From: a virus
Direction: 5' to 3' (one strand)
DNA length: 23,944 bases
Virus record (IMG/VR): IMGVR_UViG_3300032291_001752
Span: 1-23,944 of that record
Part shown: piece by piece, positions 1 to 7,433 of the stretch
Layout: each line of letters begins with the position of its first letter
How positions within the stretch are numbered: the stretch's first letter is position 1
The notes under the pieces: model-generated
Databases searched by the model: none
Seen by the model: the letters and a program-made list of their open reading frames with translations, nothing else
What the model was told of the DNA's origin: nothing
Program-made: the position numbers and the translations under genes

Positions 1-915
1 AACCGGGCCGTCGTCGACGAGACCATCGCCCTCGGGCAGGACCGCAAGGCGTGGCTGTTCTTCTGCGCCGGCGTTCAGCACGCCCAACACATCCGGGATC
101 TCGTCCGGGCTCGGGGCTACACCTGCGAGAACATCTTCGGCGACACCCCCGCAGGGGAGCGCGACCGGATCGTCGCTGACTTCAAGGCAGGCAAGATCCG
201 GGCGCTGGCGAGCATGGGCGTGCTGACGACCGGCTTCAACGTGCCGGCGGTGGACCTGATCGCGCTCGCCAGGCCGACGCAATCGCCGGGCCTCTACGTC
301 CAGATCGCCGGGCGCGGCAGTCGCCTGGCGCCGGGCAAGGACAACTGCCTCGTCCTGGACTTCGCCCGGAACATCGAGCGGCACGGGCCGGTGGACCTCA
401 TCAACCCGCGCAAGCCGAAGCGCAGCGACGAGGAAGGACAGGCGCCGGTGAAGACATGCCCGTCCTGCGAGTGCTTCGTGCCGATCTCGGTGCGCGAGTG
501 CCAGGAGTGCGGGTACGAGTTCCCGCCCCCTCCGCCGCCGAAGATCGACCGGACGGCGTCCACGCTGGCCATCCTGTCGAACGGCAAGCCGCAGTGGACC
601 CGCGTCTCTTCGGTCACCTACCACGAGCACCGCAAGGCCTCGGATCCTGACGCGCCGCCGACCCTGCGCGTCGAGTACCGCTGCGGTCTGATCACGCATC
701 GCGAATGGGTCGCACTGGAGCACAAGGGCTATGCGCGGCAGAAAGCGGCGTCGTGGTGGGTCAGTGTTGGGGGTCGAGCCCCTGTTCCAAACAGTGTCGC
801 CGAGGCCCTCGGACGGGTCAGAGAAATCCCCCCCATTGAGGAAGTTCAGCTCCGCGATGTTGGGCGACACGCCGAGATTGTGGGCCGCAGGGCTATGCGC
901 TCGGTGCCTGCGTGA
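1..915 (+). CDS. SF2 DNA helicase, C-terminal part (5' truncated by window edge)
   Basis: The frame is open from base 1, so the N-terminal ATPase lobe lies outside the window. What remains is the second RecA-like lobe of a superfamily 2 DEAD/DEAH helicase, probably used in phage DNA replication or recombination. Visible motifs are the motif IV strand KAWLFFCAGVQHA, the motif V region LTTGFNVPAVDLIAL and the motif VI arginine-finger segment QIAGRGSRLAPGK. A four-cysteine zinc ribbon follows (CPSC...CQEC, bases about 456-525), then a proline run and a C-terminal domain of about 120 residues that I do not recognise. Phage helicases with this lobe plus ribbon layout are familiar. The stop TGA at 913-915 lies inside the next gene. 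The family is well supported; the exact substrate is unknown. Confidence 0.9.
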   Translation, partial: NRAVVDETIALGQDRKAWLFFCAGVQHAQHIRDLVRARGYTCENIFGDTPAGERDRIVADFKAGKIRALASMGVLTTGFNVPAVDLIALARPTQSPGLYVQIAGRGSRLAPGKDNCLVLDFARNIERHGPVDLINPRKPKRSDEEGQAPVKTCPSCECFVPISVRECQECGYEFPPPPPPKIDRTASTLAILSNGKPQWTRVSSVTYHEHRKASDPDAPPTLRVEYRCGLITHREWVALEHKGYARQKAASWWVSVGGRAPVPNSVAEALGRVREIPPIEEVQLRDVGRHAEIVGRRAMRSVPA

Positions 916-1204
916 GGAGCGGGGGTTCGGGTTCAGCCCGGCCCTCGCGAAGCTGAAGGGAAACGACGTCGGGCTGTGCTCGCGTCATTGTCAGGAGAGA
1001 TACATGGTCGACCCCACCCCGAACGAGAAGGCGGCGCTCGGCGAGGCTGCTGGAGCTGCTGGCCGGCACATCGAGACGGTCGGCAAGACCGACTTCATGG
1101 ATTGGACCGAGGAAGAGTTCGACGGGCTGATCGAGGCCACCGTCACGGCGTTCGTGGAGAAGCTGAAGGGCCTCGTCGCGAAGGACCGGGAGATCCCCTA
1201 CTGA
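857..1204 (+). CDS. small zinc-finger-like protein, DUF6511-like
   Basis: A 115-residue protein in another frame from the helicase and overlapping its end by 59 nt. Near the N-terminus it has CARCLREERGFGF and then LCSRHCQ, a CxxC...CxxxC arrangement with a central GFGF that matches the phage family DUF6511 as I remember it. The C-terminal half is predicted helical and acidic (MDWTEEEFDGLIEATV). The start at 857 keeps the cysteine motif; the next Met (1003) would remove it. No good Shine-Dalgarno sits at standard spacing, so translation may be coupled to the helicase. DUF6511 genes often accompany phage helicases, which fits. Function unknown. An open frame extends back to 731, but that stretch is low-complexity and arginine-rich and probably not translated. 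Confidence 0.75.
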   Translation: MLGDTPRLWAAGLCARCLREERGFGFSPALAKLKGNDVGLCSRHCQERYMVDPTPNEKAALGEAAGAAGRHIETVGKTDFMDWTEEEFDGLIEATVTAFVEKLKGLVAKDREIPY

Positions 1205-1485
1205 TGGAACCGCAGATGTCACCCAACGAGACCAAGATCCGCAAACCCCCAGCGGAAGGCGGCGTGCTCGCAACCTTCCTCTATGTGACTGAGGACGTCG
1301 ACCAGCACATGCACATCGTCATGGACCTTGGCGAAGTGATGACGCGCAAGACGCCAGCGGCCACAGCCAGCATCCTCCGCACCTGCATTGAGATGCTGGA
1401 GGATCACGTTCGCGAGCTGGACGCGATTGAGATACTGAAAGATCACATTCGCGAGCTGGGCGCGGCGAAAGACGCCGGGTCATGA
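1204..1485 (+). CDS. hypothetical small helical protein
   Basis: A 93-residue ORF whose ATG overlaps the stop of the previous gene (TGATG), a standard coupling arrangement. A second Met at residue 5 (MSPNETK) could be the real start. The first half contains VLATFLYVTEDVDQHMHIVMDLGE, with no catalytic pattern I recognise. The second half is helical and holds a short internal repeat, DHVRELDAIEIL then DHIRELGAAKDA, encoded by similar DNA around 1405-1465. No family recognised. Its place between the DUF6511-like gene and other small overlapping ORFs suggests a nonessential early or replication accessory protein; this is inference. Confidence 0.6.
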   Translation: MEPQMSPNETKIRKPPAEGGVLATFLYVTEDVDQHMHIVMDLGEVMTRKTPAATASILRTCIEMLEDHVRELDAIEILKDHIRELGAAKDAGS

Positions 1486-1697
1486 TGCTGCAGCTGGACC
1501 CGCCGATGCCGCTGGAGACCCCACGCGGCAAGGCGACGGCCCACGTCTTGATCGACTACGGCCCAGAGCATCATCTGCTCTGGGTCTGCTTTCAGGACGA
1601 GACCGGCGAGTGCTGGACCTGGGCCAACCCCGATGTTCGGGCCCAGGCCAATCCGAGCATGGGGCGCTGCCAGGTTCAGAAGCCAGAGCGCCGGTGA
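1482..1697 (+). CDS. hypothetical 71-aa protein
   Basis: The ATG at 1482 overlaps the previous stop in an ATGA junction. The sequence (MMLQLDPPMPLETPRGKAT, then HVLIDYGPEHHLLWVCF, then ECWTWANPDVRAQ) reads as a compact beta-rich protein with several Trp, His and Cys residues. Proteins of the type 'LDPPLPVETPKGKA...DYGPEHHLLWV' are common in phages and proteobacterial prophages, usually as small proteins of unknown function in early regions. It may bind something through the exposed aromatic patch, but nothing in the sequence proves that. The tight coupling and familiar opening make it a credible gene. Confidence 0.7.
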   Translation: MMLQLDPPMPLETPRGKATAHVLIDYGPEHHLLWVCFQDETGECWTWANPDVRAQANPSMGRCQVQKPERR

Positions 1698-1717
1698 GCA
1701 GAAAGGAAACGAGCGCC

Positions 1718-1960
1718 ATGTCGCATGGACCTTGGCAGCCTATCGAGACGTTCCCGCGCGATTGCGTCCCTGTCCTATGGTGGGACGGGTTCTGCTTTCG
1801 CGTGGCTCACTGGTCCCTCCTCGCTGGTGGCGAGGAGGGAGCCATCGTGGCTGGGGATGAATTAGAGGAGCTGGAGGGAGGGATTGCCTGGATGGCGATC
1901 CCTACCCCGCCCGCGCGCGCCTCGCGGCGGCGAGGCCGCCCTTCTGCTTCGGCTTCTTGA
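1718..1960 (+). CDS. DUF551-like small protein, overlapping the convergent virion gene
   Basis: An 80-residue protein beginning MSHGPWQPIETFPRD and continuing VPVLWWDGFCFRVAHW; near the end it has AWMAIPTPP. The W-x-P-I-E-x-x-P-x-D opening and the closing W-M-x-x-P-x-P-P pattern are the hallmarks of the DUF551-like proteins common in phages and prophages, whose function is unknown. GAAAGGAAAC upstream of the ATG can act as a ribosome site. The last 59 nt run antisense through the 3' end of the convergent minus-strand gene, so the Arg/Ser-rich tail (RASRRRGRPSASAS) is probably shaped by that constraint rather than by function. A perfect hairpin lies within the coding region. Confidence 0.7.
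   Translation: MSHGPWQPIETFPRDCVPVLWWDGFCFRVAHWSLLAGGEEGAIVAGDELEELEGGIAWMAIPTPPARASRRRGRPSASAS
1814..1840. terminator. perfect 11-bp stem-loop near the convergent junction
   Basis: TCCCTCCTCGC, loop TGGTG, then GCGAGGAGGGA forms a perfect 11-bp GC-rich stem. It lies 61 nt beyond the stop of the minus-strand virion operon and inside the small plus-strand gene that faces it. Neither strand has a T-run after the stem, so it is not a textbook intrinsic terminator. It could be a weak or bidirectional terminator, an RNA-stability element protecting the 3' end of the long minus-strand transcript, or chance in GC-rich coding DNA. Confidence 0.4.
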
Positions 1961-4900
1961 CCTTGCCGCCTTCGGCGTAGAGGTCGATCTCGCCTCGCAG
2001 GAACTTGTTGTAGGTCACGTCAATCGGCTCACCGCGAATGCGAGCGGTGATGCCGATGCGCTTCTGCAGGGCCTGCAGGTAGGGGATGGGCTCAGACTTC
2101 AGGCCGGTATCCTTGCCGCCGCCGACCCACGCAGCAGACTGGGCCTGAGCCGGTGCGATTTTCTGACCCTTTGCGACCTTCTGCCCCATGCGCTCAAGAT
2201 AGGCATACTCGCCAGGTAGCAATGCTGCCTCGTCCTTAAACAGATCAAAGCGGCCGGGCCCGACTATATCCCGAATGTAGTGCGTGTCGGAAGTGATGGG
2301 GCGCCAGTTGCCGAGCAGGTTCTGCTGATAGCTGATCGGCTTCGGGTTGCTCACCGGATCCATGTCGCCGCCAAGGAACTCGCGGGTGCGCTGCGCGTGC
2401 TGCACCTGCGCCTTGGCTCCGTAGGGCGGGGGGAGGTCGCCGGCCAGCGTCTGAACCGTCTTCCCCGTGCGCGGGTCGGAGACCTGCACGACCTGCGGCA
2501 GAGGCTCGCCGCGCAGCGCCCGGTTCAGGTAGTGCGAGGCCGTGCGGATGTTGCTCTCGATCGGGTTGGTCATCGACGTCGAGGCGTTCACCAGCGTCCA
2601 GAGGCGGAAGCGCTCGTCGCCTTCGGTCGGGCCATACATCGCGCGGAAGTCATCGCGGAGCTGCTGCAGATTGTACCAGCCGCGCCCCGCCTCGCCGCCG
2701 GCTTCGATGTAACGGCGCAGGCGCGCGGGGCCTTCGCGCTCAAGGCCCTCAAGGCGCTCAGTGGCCTTCGGCGCGGCGCGTGGGAGGTCGAACTGAGGCA
2801 CATCCGGCATGCGGTTCAGGGTCGCCGGAGAGAGGTCGTAAAGAACACCCCTGCCGCCCACGTCGGCGTCGTAAGACGTCGCAGCGCGGTTTACCTCGCG
2901 GGCGATGCGTGCGCCCTCCGCTACCTTGCCAGAGGTTTCTGCAGCCTCCTGCGAGGCCAGGCGCATGCCGGGCAGCTTGCCGGCAAACAGCGCCTCGGTC
3001 GTCGGCACCTGCTTGGTCTTGCCCTTGCTGTCGGTGAGCGTGACCGTCTTGCCGTGGCGCGCGATCGCCTCGCCGATGATCTCGCGGTCAGCCAGCTTCA
3101 GTCGGGTCGCGGCGTCGATCGCTTCATCGGACTGGCTCGCCAGACCCTCGCGCACAAGCGGCGAGGCGCCCCCGCCGGTGAGGCCGAGAGTGTCGTACAG
3201 CTCGCCCAGGCCCTTGTAGGTAAGATCGCCGGATGTGCCGGCCGCGCGATTGATGTCTGCGGCCGAGGCCATGCCCGGCGGGGAAATGCCGGACAGGGCG
3301 GGAGGAGCGTCAGCTGCGCGAGCGGCTGCCAGGCCGCCCCTGGTCGCCTCGCCGCCCTCCGGCACCAGCCGCTCGGCGAGCGCCCGCGCCACCCTCTGCA
3401 CCGCGCCGCCCCGGCTGTAGCCGCCGATCGCCGCCGCGCGCCGCGCGCCCTCGGGGGCCATGCGCTTGCCCATTTCCTCGACGATGGCTTCGACGATCGG
3501 GCTCATCTTGGGTTCCTTCACTCGGCCGCCTTTCGCGAAGCCGTCGGGGGGCGGGAGCAGACGCTGGGGCTCAGGCGGCGGCAGCATGCGCTGGGGCTGC
3601 GGCACGTTCACCGTGGGCTCGGTGCGCGGCGCGGCAGACGCCCTCGCCCCTCCGCCCATGTTGCTGACGGCCTGCGACAGGCTGCGCATGGCGCCCATAA
3701 TCGCGCCGCCATTCGGGCCGCTCAGGAGCTTGTTGATGCGATCGGGATCGCTCGACGACAGGATCTCGCCAACCTCGCGCATGACGTTCTCGTTCACGCG
3801 AACTCGGCCACGGCCAAGAAGACCGCCGACGATAGTGGTGATGCCCGTCGTCAGCGGGTCGCCGGACGTGAAGATCCCAACCCCTGCGCCCGCGCCCGCC
3901 CCGATGCTCATGTCGCGCAGCTGCTGGGCGGTTGTCGAGTTGCCCTGCGTTGCCGACCGCAGGCGGTTCATGATGCCCTCGCGGCGCACGAAGGCCTCAA
4001 GCTGGCGCAGCTCGTCGGCCGGCATGACAACCTCGAGCTTGCGCCGGTTCGCGCCGTCGAACAGCTTGACCACGTCGCGGCTGTCTGGGGCGTTGCGCAC
4101 CGTGTTCGCCAGCTCGGCCGCGAAGCCTCGGCGGAACAGCTCCTGCTCAGGCCCGCTCATGGAACGGAAAGCCTTCTGCGTGTCGGTCAGCTGGATCGCG
4201 CGGTTCTGGCGGAAGAAGGTCTGGCCGGCCTCGAGCGCGTCTTCCGCGCCGAAGAACTGGCGGGCCATGCCACGCGCCTTGCCGAACTCCGGCACGGCCG
4301 CGTCCAGCTCCTCGTTCAGCCTCCTGCGGATGCCGTTCAGCACCCGCGCCTCATCGCCTCCACGCGGCGCGGCGTCGGCCGCCTCGCGCAGGTTTCGCTG
4401 CACCTGATCCCAGAACTGCAGGTTCGGCCGGATCTGACCGCCATCAGGGGTCATACCCCAAGTCATGCGGCCCTGATCGTCGAAGCTGAACGGGTTGCGG
4501 ATGACGAGGTCGCCCTCAAGAACCGCCCGATCGGCTGCCTTCTTCTCGACATCGCGGATGGCGGCCTGAACGGCCGGCGACTGAGCGATGCGATCCAGCG
4601 TCGGGTTCCACAGGTCGGCGCTCTCGCCGGCCTGATAGGCAGCCCGATAGAGCGGAGCGTTCACCCGGCGCGCGGTATCCCGCAGCGTGTCGTTGGTCGA
4701 AGTCATGTTCAGGTTGCCGCCGAACAGGTCTTCGATGAAGTCGCCGAAGCGACCCTTCTGCTCGGTGTACCGAGGGTCGGTGGACGCGCGCAGGCGAGCG
4801 GCGGCGTCCTCGGAGGTGTTGCCGGCAGCGCGCGCCAGGCGAAGCGTGCCGGTGGCGCCGAGGTCGCCCACCACGATGTCCTGCCCGGCCGCACGAGCGG

Positions 4901-5645
4901 CGGCGATGTCGGCAGGCGTCAGCACATCTTCGACCCCGCGAGCGCGGTCGGCCTCGATCGTGCGGCGCACGACACGCTCGGCGAAACTCTGAGGAGCGAC
5001 GATGCGCTGGCCGGCGTTGAAGGTTCCCATGGCGACGGCCGGGACCGCCCCAAGAGCTGCGCCCAGGCCGCCTTCAATCGCGGCGCCCATGAGGCGATCT
5101 TCCGCCCCCTCGCCGCGCCCGAAGCCGCTGGCCGCGCCACTGGCGCCGCCGGCTGTGATGGCAGCCTTGGCGCCGCGCCCGACAAAGCCGAGCGGCATCG
5201 CCACAGACCCGGCAATGTTCGCGCCGAGGTAGGTGTTCGGAAACTGCTCTTCGGCCGCCTTATCGAGCGCGCGCTCGACATCGCGGGCGGGGGCATAGGC
5301 CTCGGTCGCGCGGCTGCCGAAGGTCTGCGGGAAGGCGCGCTCTGCCAGCATGCGGACGCCGCCGACAGCTGGCGCGATCCCTCGGGCGATGCCCGCAAGG
5401 CCCACGCTGGGGACGTTGACGGCATTCTGTACGGACTGAGGCAGGCCTGCGACGGCCGCCGCGCGAGCGCCCGCCAGCTCGTCGTTGAAGTTGGCCAGGA
5501 AGCCAGCCCTGGCCGCCTGGCCTGCGGCGTCCAGCTGGGTCAGCTGGGGAGGCGGAGCGGCGGGCGCCGCTTCCTGACCCTGGATCTGAAGGCGGGCGCG
5601 AGCGAGCGCGAGAGCGCGCTGCTGCTCGAGGGTCAGTTCTGCCAC
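1902..5645 (-). CDS. very large internal virion / DNA-ejection protein
   Basis: About 1247 residues, the last and largest gene of the virion block. It opens VAELTLEQQRALALARARLQ, the start type of many phage ejection proteins. I chose the GTG at 5645 because GGAGGA lies 9 nt upstream; an ATG at 5678 adds 11 residues and has a weaker site. Residues about 135-210 are a Gly/Ala-rich hydrophobic stretch with glycine-zipper character, suited to membrane insertion. A long helical middle follows, then a second hydrophobic Gly-rich patch (GAGAGAGVGIFTSGDPL), a Pro-rich linker and the basic motif FAKGGRVKEPK. The C-terminal domain has FRLWTLVNASTSMTNPIESN and PITSDTHYIRD, resembling DUF7178. It ends in the basic tail YAEGGKVKKPKQKGG. 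The role is inferred from size, position and composition, by analogy with T7 gp16 and P22 gp16/gp20. Confidence 0.75.
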   Translation of the reverse strand: MAELTLEQQRALALARARLQIQGQEAAPAAPPPQLTQLDAAGQAARAGFLANFNDELAGARAAAVAGLPQSVQNAVNVPSVGLAGIARGIAPAVGGVRMLAERAFPQTFGSRATEAYAPARDVERALDKAAEEQFPNTYLGANIAGSVAMPLGFVGRGAKAAITAGGASGAASGFGRGEGAEDRLMGAAIEGGLGAALGAVPAVAMGTFNAGQRIVAPQSFAERVVRRTIEADRARGVEDVLTPADIAAARAAGQDIVVGDLGATGTLRLARAAGNTSEDAAARLRASTDPRYTEQKGRFGDFIEDLFGGNLNMTSTNDTLRDTARRVNAPLYRAAYQAGESADLWNPTLDRIAQSPAVQAAIRDVEKKAADRAVLEGDLVIRNPFSFDDQGRMTWGMTPDGGQIRPNLQFWDQVQRNLREAADAAPRGGDEARVLNGIRRRLNEELDAAVPEFGKARGMARQFFGAEDALEAGQTFFRQNRAIQLTDTQKAFRSMSGPEQELFRRGFAAELANTVRNAPDSRDVVKLFDGANRRKLEVVMPADELRQLEAFVRREGIMNRLRSATQGNSTTAQQLRDMSIGAGAGAGVGIFTSGDPLTTGITTIVGGLLGRGRVRVNENVMREVGEILSSSDPDRINKLLSGPNGGAIMGAMRSLSQAVSNMGGGARASAAPRTEPTVNVPQPQRMLPPPEPQRLLPPPDGFAKGGRVKEPKMSPIVEAIVEEMGKRMAPEGARRAAAIGGYSRGGAVQRVARALAERLVPEGGEATRGGLAAARAADAPPALSGISPPGMASAADINRAAGTSGDLTYKGLGELYDTLGLTGGGASPLVREGLASQSDEAIDAATRLKLADREIIGEAIARHGKTVTLTDSKGKTKQVPTTEALFAGKLPGMRLASQEAAETSGKVAEGARIAREVNRAATSYDADVGGRGVLYDLSPATLNRMPDVPQFDLPRAAPKATERLEGLEREGPARLRRYIEAGGEAGRGWYNLQQLRDDFRAMYGPTEGDERFRLWTLVNASTSMTNPIESNIRTASHYLNRALRGEPLPQVVQVSDPRTGKTVQTLAGDLPPPYGAKAQVQHAQRTREFLGGDMDPVSNPKPISYQQNLLGNWRPITSDTHYIRDIVGPGRFDLFKDEAALLPGEYAYLERMGQKVAKGQKIAPAQAQSAAWVGGGKDTGLKSEPIPYLQALQKRIGITARIRGEPIDVTYNKFLRGEIDLYAEGGKVKKPKQKGGLAAARRARAG

Positions 5646-7417
5646 AGCGCGCGATCCTCCGGCCGCATTGCGCCCCACTCCCGAGGGTCAATACCGGGAG
5701 GCGGAGGCGGGATGTTGGACTGCGGCGCGCCCCTGGCGGGGGAACCTGCGCCACCACGCTGCTGAGCCTGCTCTGCCGCGAAGCGGTCCTGGTACTCGTT
5801 GAACCGAGCAAACGGGTTGGGCATCCGCCGGAATTGGCGCAGCGCTTCCTGCCGGGTGATCTCGTTGTTTTGCGCCATCATGGCAATGTTGCCACGCTCG
5901 ATCTGATATTCGGCCACCGACTTGAGGGTGTCGGAGACCATGCGCCGCCCGTCTGGCGTAGACATCAGGCGAGGCAGAGAGGCCTCGAAATTGCGAGCGT
6001 CGAAGTCGGACACGGCGCCCGGCATGCCCTGCCGCTGAGCCGGGATCAGCTGCTTCAGCAAAGCCGAGGCGACCTCGTACTGCGTGGCCTGCGGGCCAAG
6101 GCCGAGGCGCGCCGCCTGCTGGGCGAACCAGCCGGGGATGCCACTCGGGAGGTCGCGCATAACCACTTCCAGCTGCTGCAGACGCCCCAGCGCCTGATTG
6201 CTCTCGCCGGCGTTGTTGACCAGCTCCTGGAAGGTGCGAGCCTGCTGCTCGGCTGTGCTGTCCATGAAGCGGCGATCGGCGACGTTCGCGGCGTTCGCCT
6301 GGCGCACGTCTTCCTGCGCTTGCTCCTCTGCCCTCTTGATCTCCGCCCTGCCCTCGGGGCTTTCGCGCACGATCGTCCGCGCGCGCTCCACCAGCTGGCG
6401 ACCCTGCGGGCCAGCGTAGCGGCTCGGGTTGTCGGCGGCTTCGGCAAGTAGGCGCTGAGCCGCCGCGACCGTCGGGTCGCTCGACATGACGCCACGAGTA
6501 GCGGGCTGGGCTGCAGGCGCTGAAGCTGGCGCGGGTGCGGGGGCGGCAGGGGCGGCAGCAGCCGGAGCAGCAGCCGGGGCAGGGGCGGCAGCCGCCGGCT
6601 GCTCACCAGCCTGTTGCGCACGCAGCTGCGAAAGCGTCGTCTCCACCGACGGGCTCGTGAGAATGGGCGGTCCCAGGCTGTTGGCGTACTCGCCGAACAC
6701 CCGATTGAACTCTTCGGTCGACAGGTTTCCAACGTCCTCCGGCATGGCCGCAGGCGCTGCGGCCGGGGCGGGCGCTGCAGCCGGGGCGGGTGCGGCAGGC
6801 GCTGCGGCCGGAGCGGGGGCAGCCGGGGGCGGGAGCGGCGTCTGCGTGATCTGCGGCTGCGGGCCAACCGGGGAAGCCGACGGCATCGGGGGCCGAACAG
6901 CGCCCGGCACCGTGAGCTGCGTGCGCGTCTGAGGCACACCCGGCTGACCTTCTCCGCCCCGGAGCAGGCCAAGATCCGCCATTGCGCCATAGGCGCCCGC
7001 CAGCTGCGTCGGGAACTGCAGCGCCTGACCGGTCAGCGCAGCCCTCTGCTGAGCAGCTTGCATGCCAAGGTTCGCCGTCGCAGCCTGGAGCTGCTGGATC
7101 CGCATCGCGCGGTCCAGCTCGCCCTGGCGCTGCTGCTGGAGCGCGCCCGCATAGCCTTCCGCGCCAGCCGCCAGGCTCTCGCCAAAGCCGCCCGCACGCG
7201 TCGGGCGCAGCAGTCCAGAGGCGAGCTGCAGCAGCGGGCTCGGCCCGGTGCCGCGCTGAGTGTTCAGGAACTGCATCAGCGCGCTGTTCGCGGCGCGCCC
7301 CTGCTCGAAGCTCTCGTCCACCGCCCGACGAGCTGCCTCGTTCTCGGCGTAGAAATTGCGCTCCAGGTCTCCGATGCGCGCTTGCGTGAGGCCGCCGGCG
7401 GGTTCGTTCTCAGCCAT
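5633..7417 (-). CDS. internal virion protein with Pro/Ala-rich linkers
   Basis: 594 residues starting MAENEPAGGLTQARIGDLER, with GGGAGA about 9 nt before the ATG. The N-terminal 165 residues are helical and Gln/Ala-rich. Two low-complexity Pro/Ala linkers follow (bases about 6745-6840 and 6515-6600), separated by a short acidic helical piece. The C-terminal 280 residues are helical and include PEGRAEIKRAEEQAQEDVRQ and LASGLLRP-type segments; no enzymatic motif is evident. It ends with PPPPPGIDPREWGAMRPEDR, a short Pro-Trp module. Its position between two other large Ala-rich proteins, and the helix-linker-helix layout, fit an ejection-core protein. It is not recognised as a named family; function is inferred from context. 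Confidence 0.7.
   Translation of the reverse strand: MAENEPAGGLTQARIGDLERNFYAENEAARRAVDESFEQGRAANSALMQFLNTQRGTGPSPLLQLASGLLRPTRAGGFGESLAAGAEGYAGALQQQRQGELDRAMRIQQLQAATANLGMQAAQQRAALTGQALQFPTQLAGAYGAMADLGLLRGGEGQPGVPQTRTQLTVPGAVRPPMPSASPVGPQPQITQTPLPPPAAPAPAAAPAAPAPAAAPAPAAAPAAMPEDVGNLSTEEFNRVFGEYANSLGPPILTSPSVETTLSQLRAQQAGEQPAAAAPAPAAAPAAAAPAAPAPAPASAPAAQPATRGVMSSDPTVAAAQRLLAEAADNPSRYAGPQGRQLVERARTIVRESPEGRAEIKRAEEQAQEDVRQANAANVADRRFMDSTAEQQARTFQELVNNAGESNQALGRLQQLEVVMRDLPSGIPGWFAQQAARLGLGPQATQYEVASALLKQLIPAQRQGMPGAVSDFDARNFEASLPRLMSTPDGRRMVSDTLKSVAEYQIERGNIAMMAQNNEITRQEALRQFRRMPNPFARFNEYQDRFAAEQAQQRGGAGSPARGAPQSNIPPPPPGIDPREWGAMRPEDRALWQN
5655..5660 (-). promoter_or_regulatory. strong Shine-Dalgarno supporting a GTG start
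   Basis: On the minus strand GGAGGA stands 9 nt before the GTG at 5645, inside the last codons of the upstream gene. It argues for the GTG as the true start of the giant ejection protein, giving a 13-nt gene overlap instead of 46 nt from the upstream ATG. Confidence 0.6.
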
Positions 7418-7433
7418 TCCGATGTCTCCCGGT

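Noticed and set aside
1814-1840. Classical rho-independent terminator
   Set aside because: Stem is excellent, but neither strand has a following T-run, so only a tentative terminator label was kept.
2280-5765. 1161-aa plus-strand open frame opposite the giant ejection gene
   Set aside because: Arg/Ala/Gly-rich translation typical of an antisense frame in GC-rich DNA; the minus-strand protein has coherent domains and coupled neighbours.
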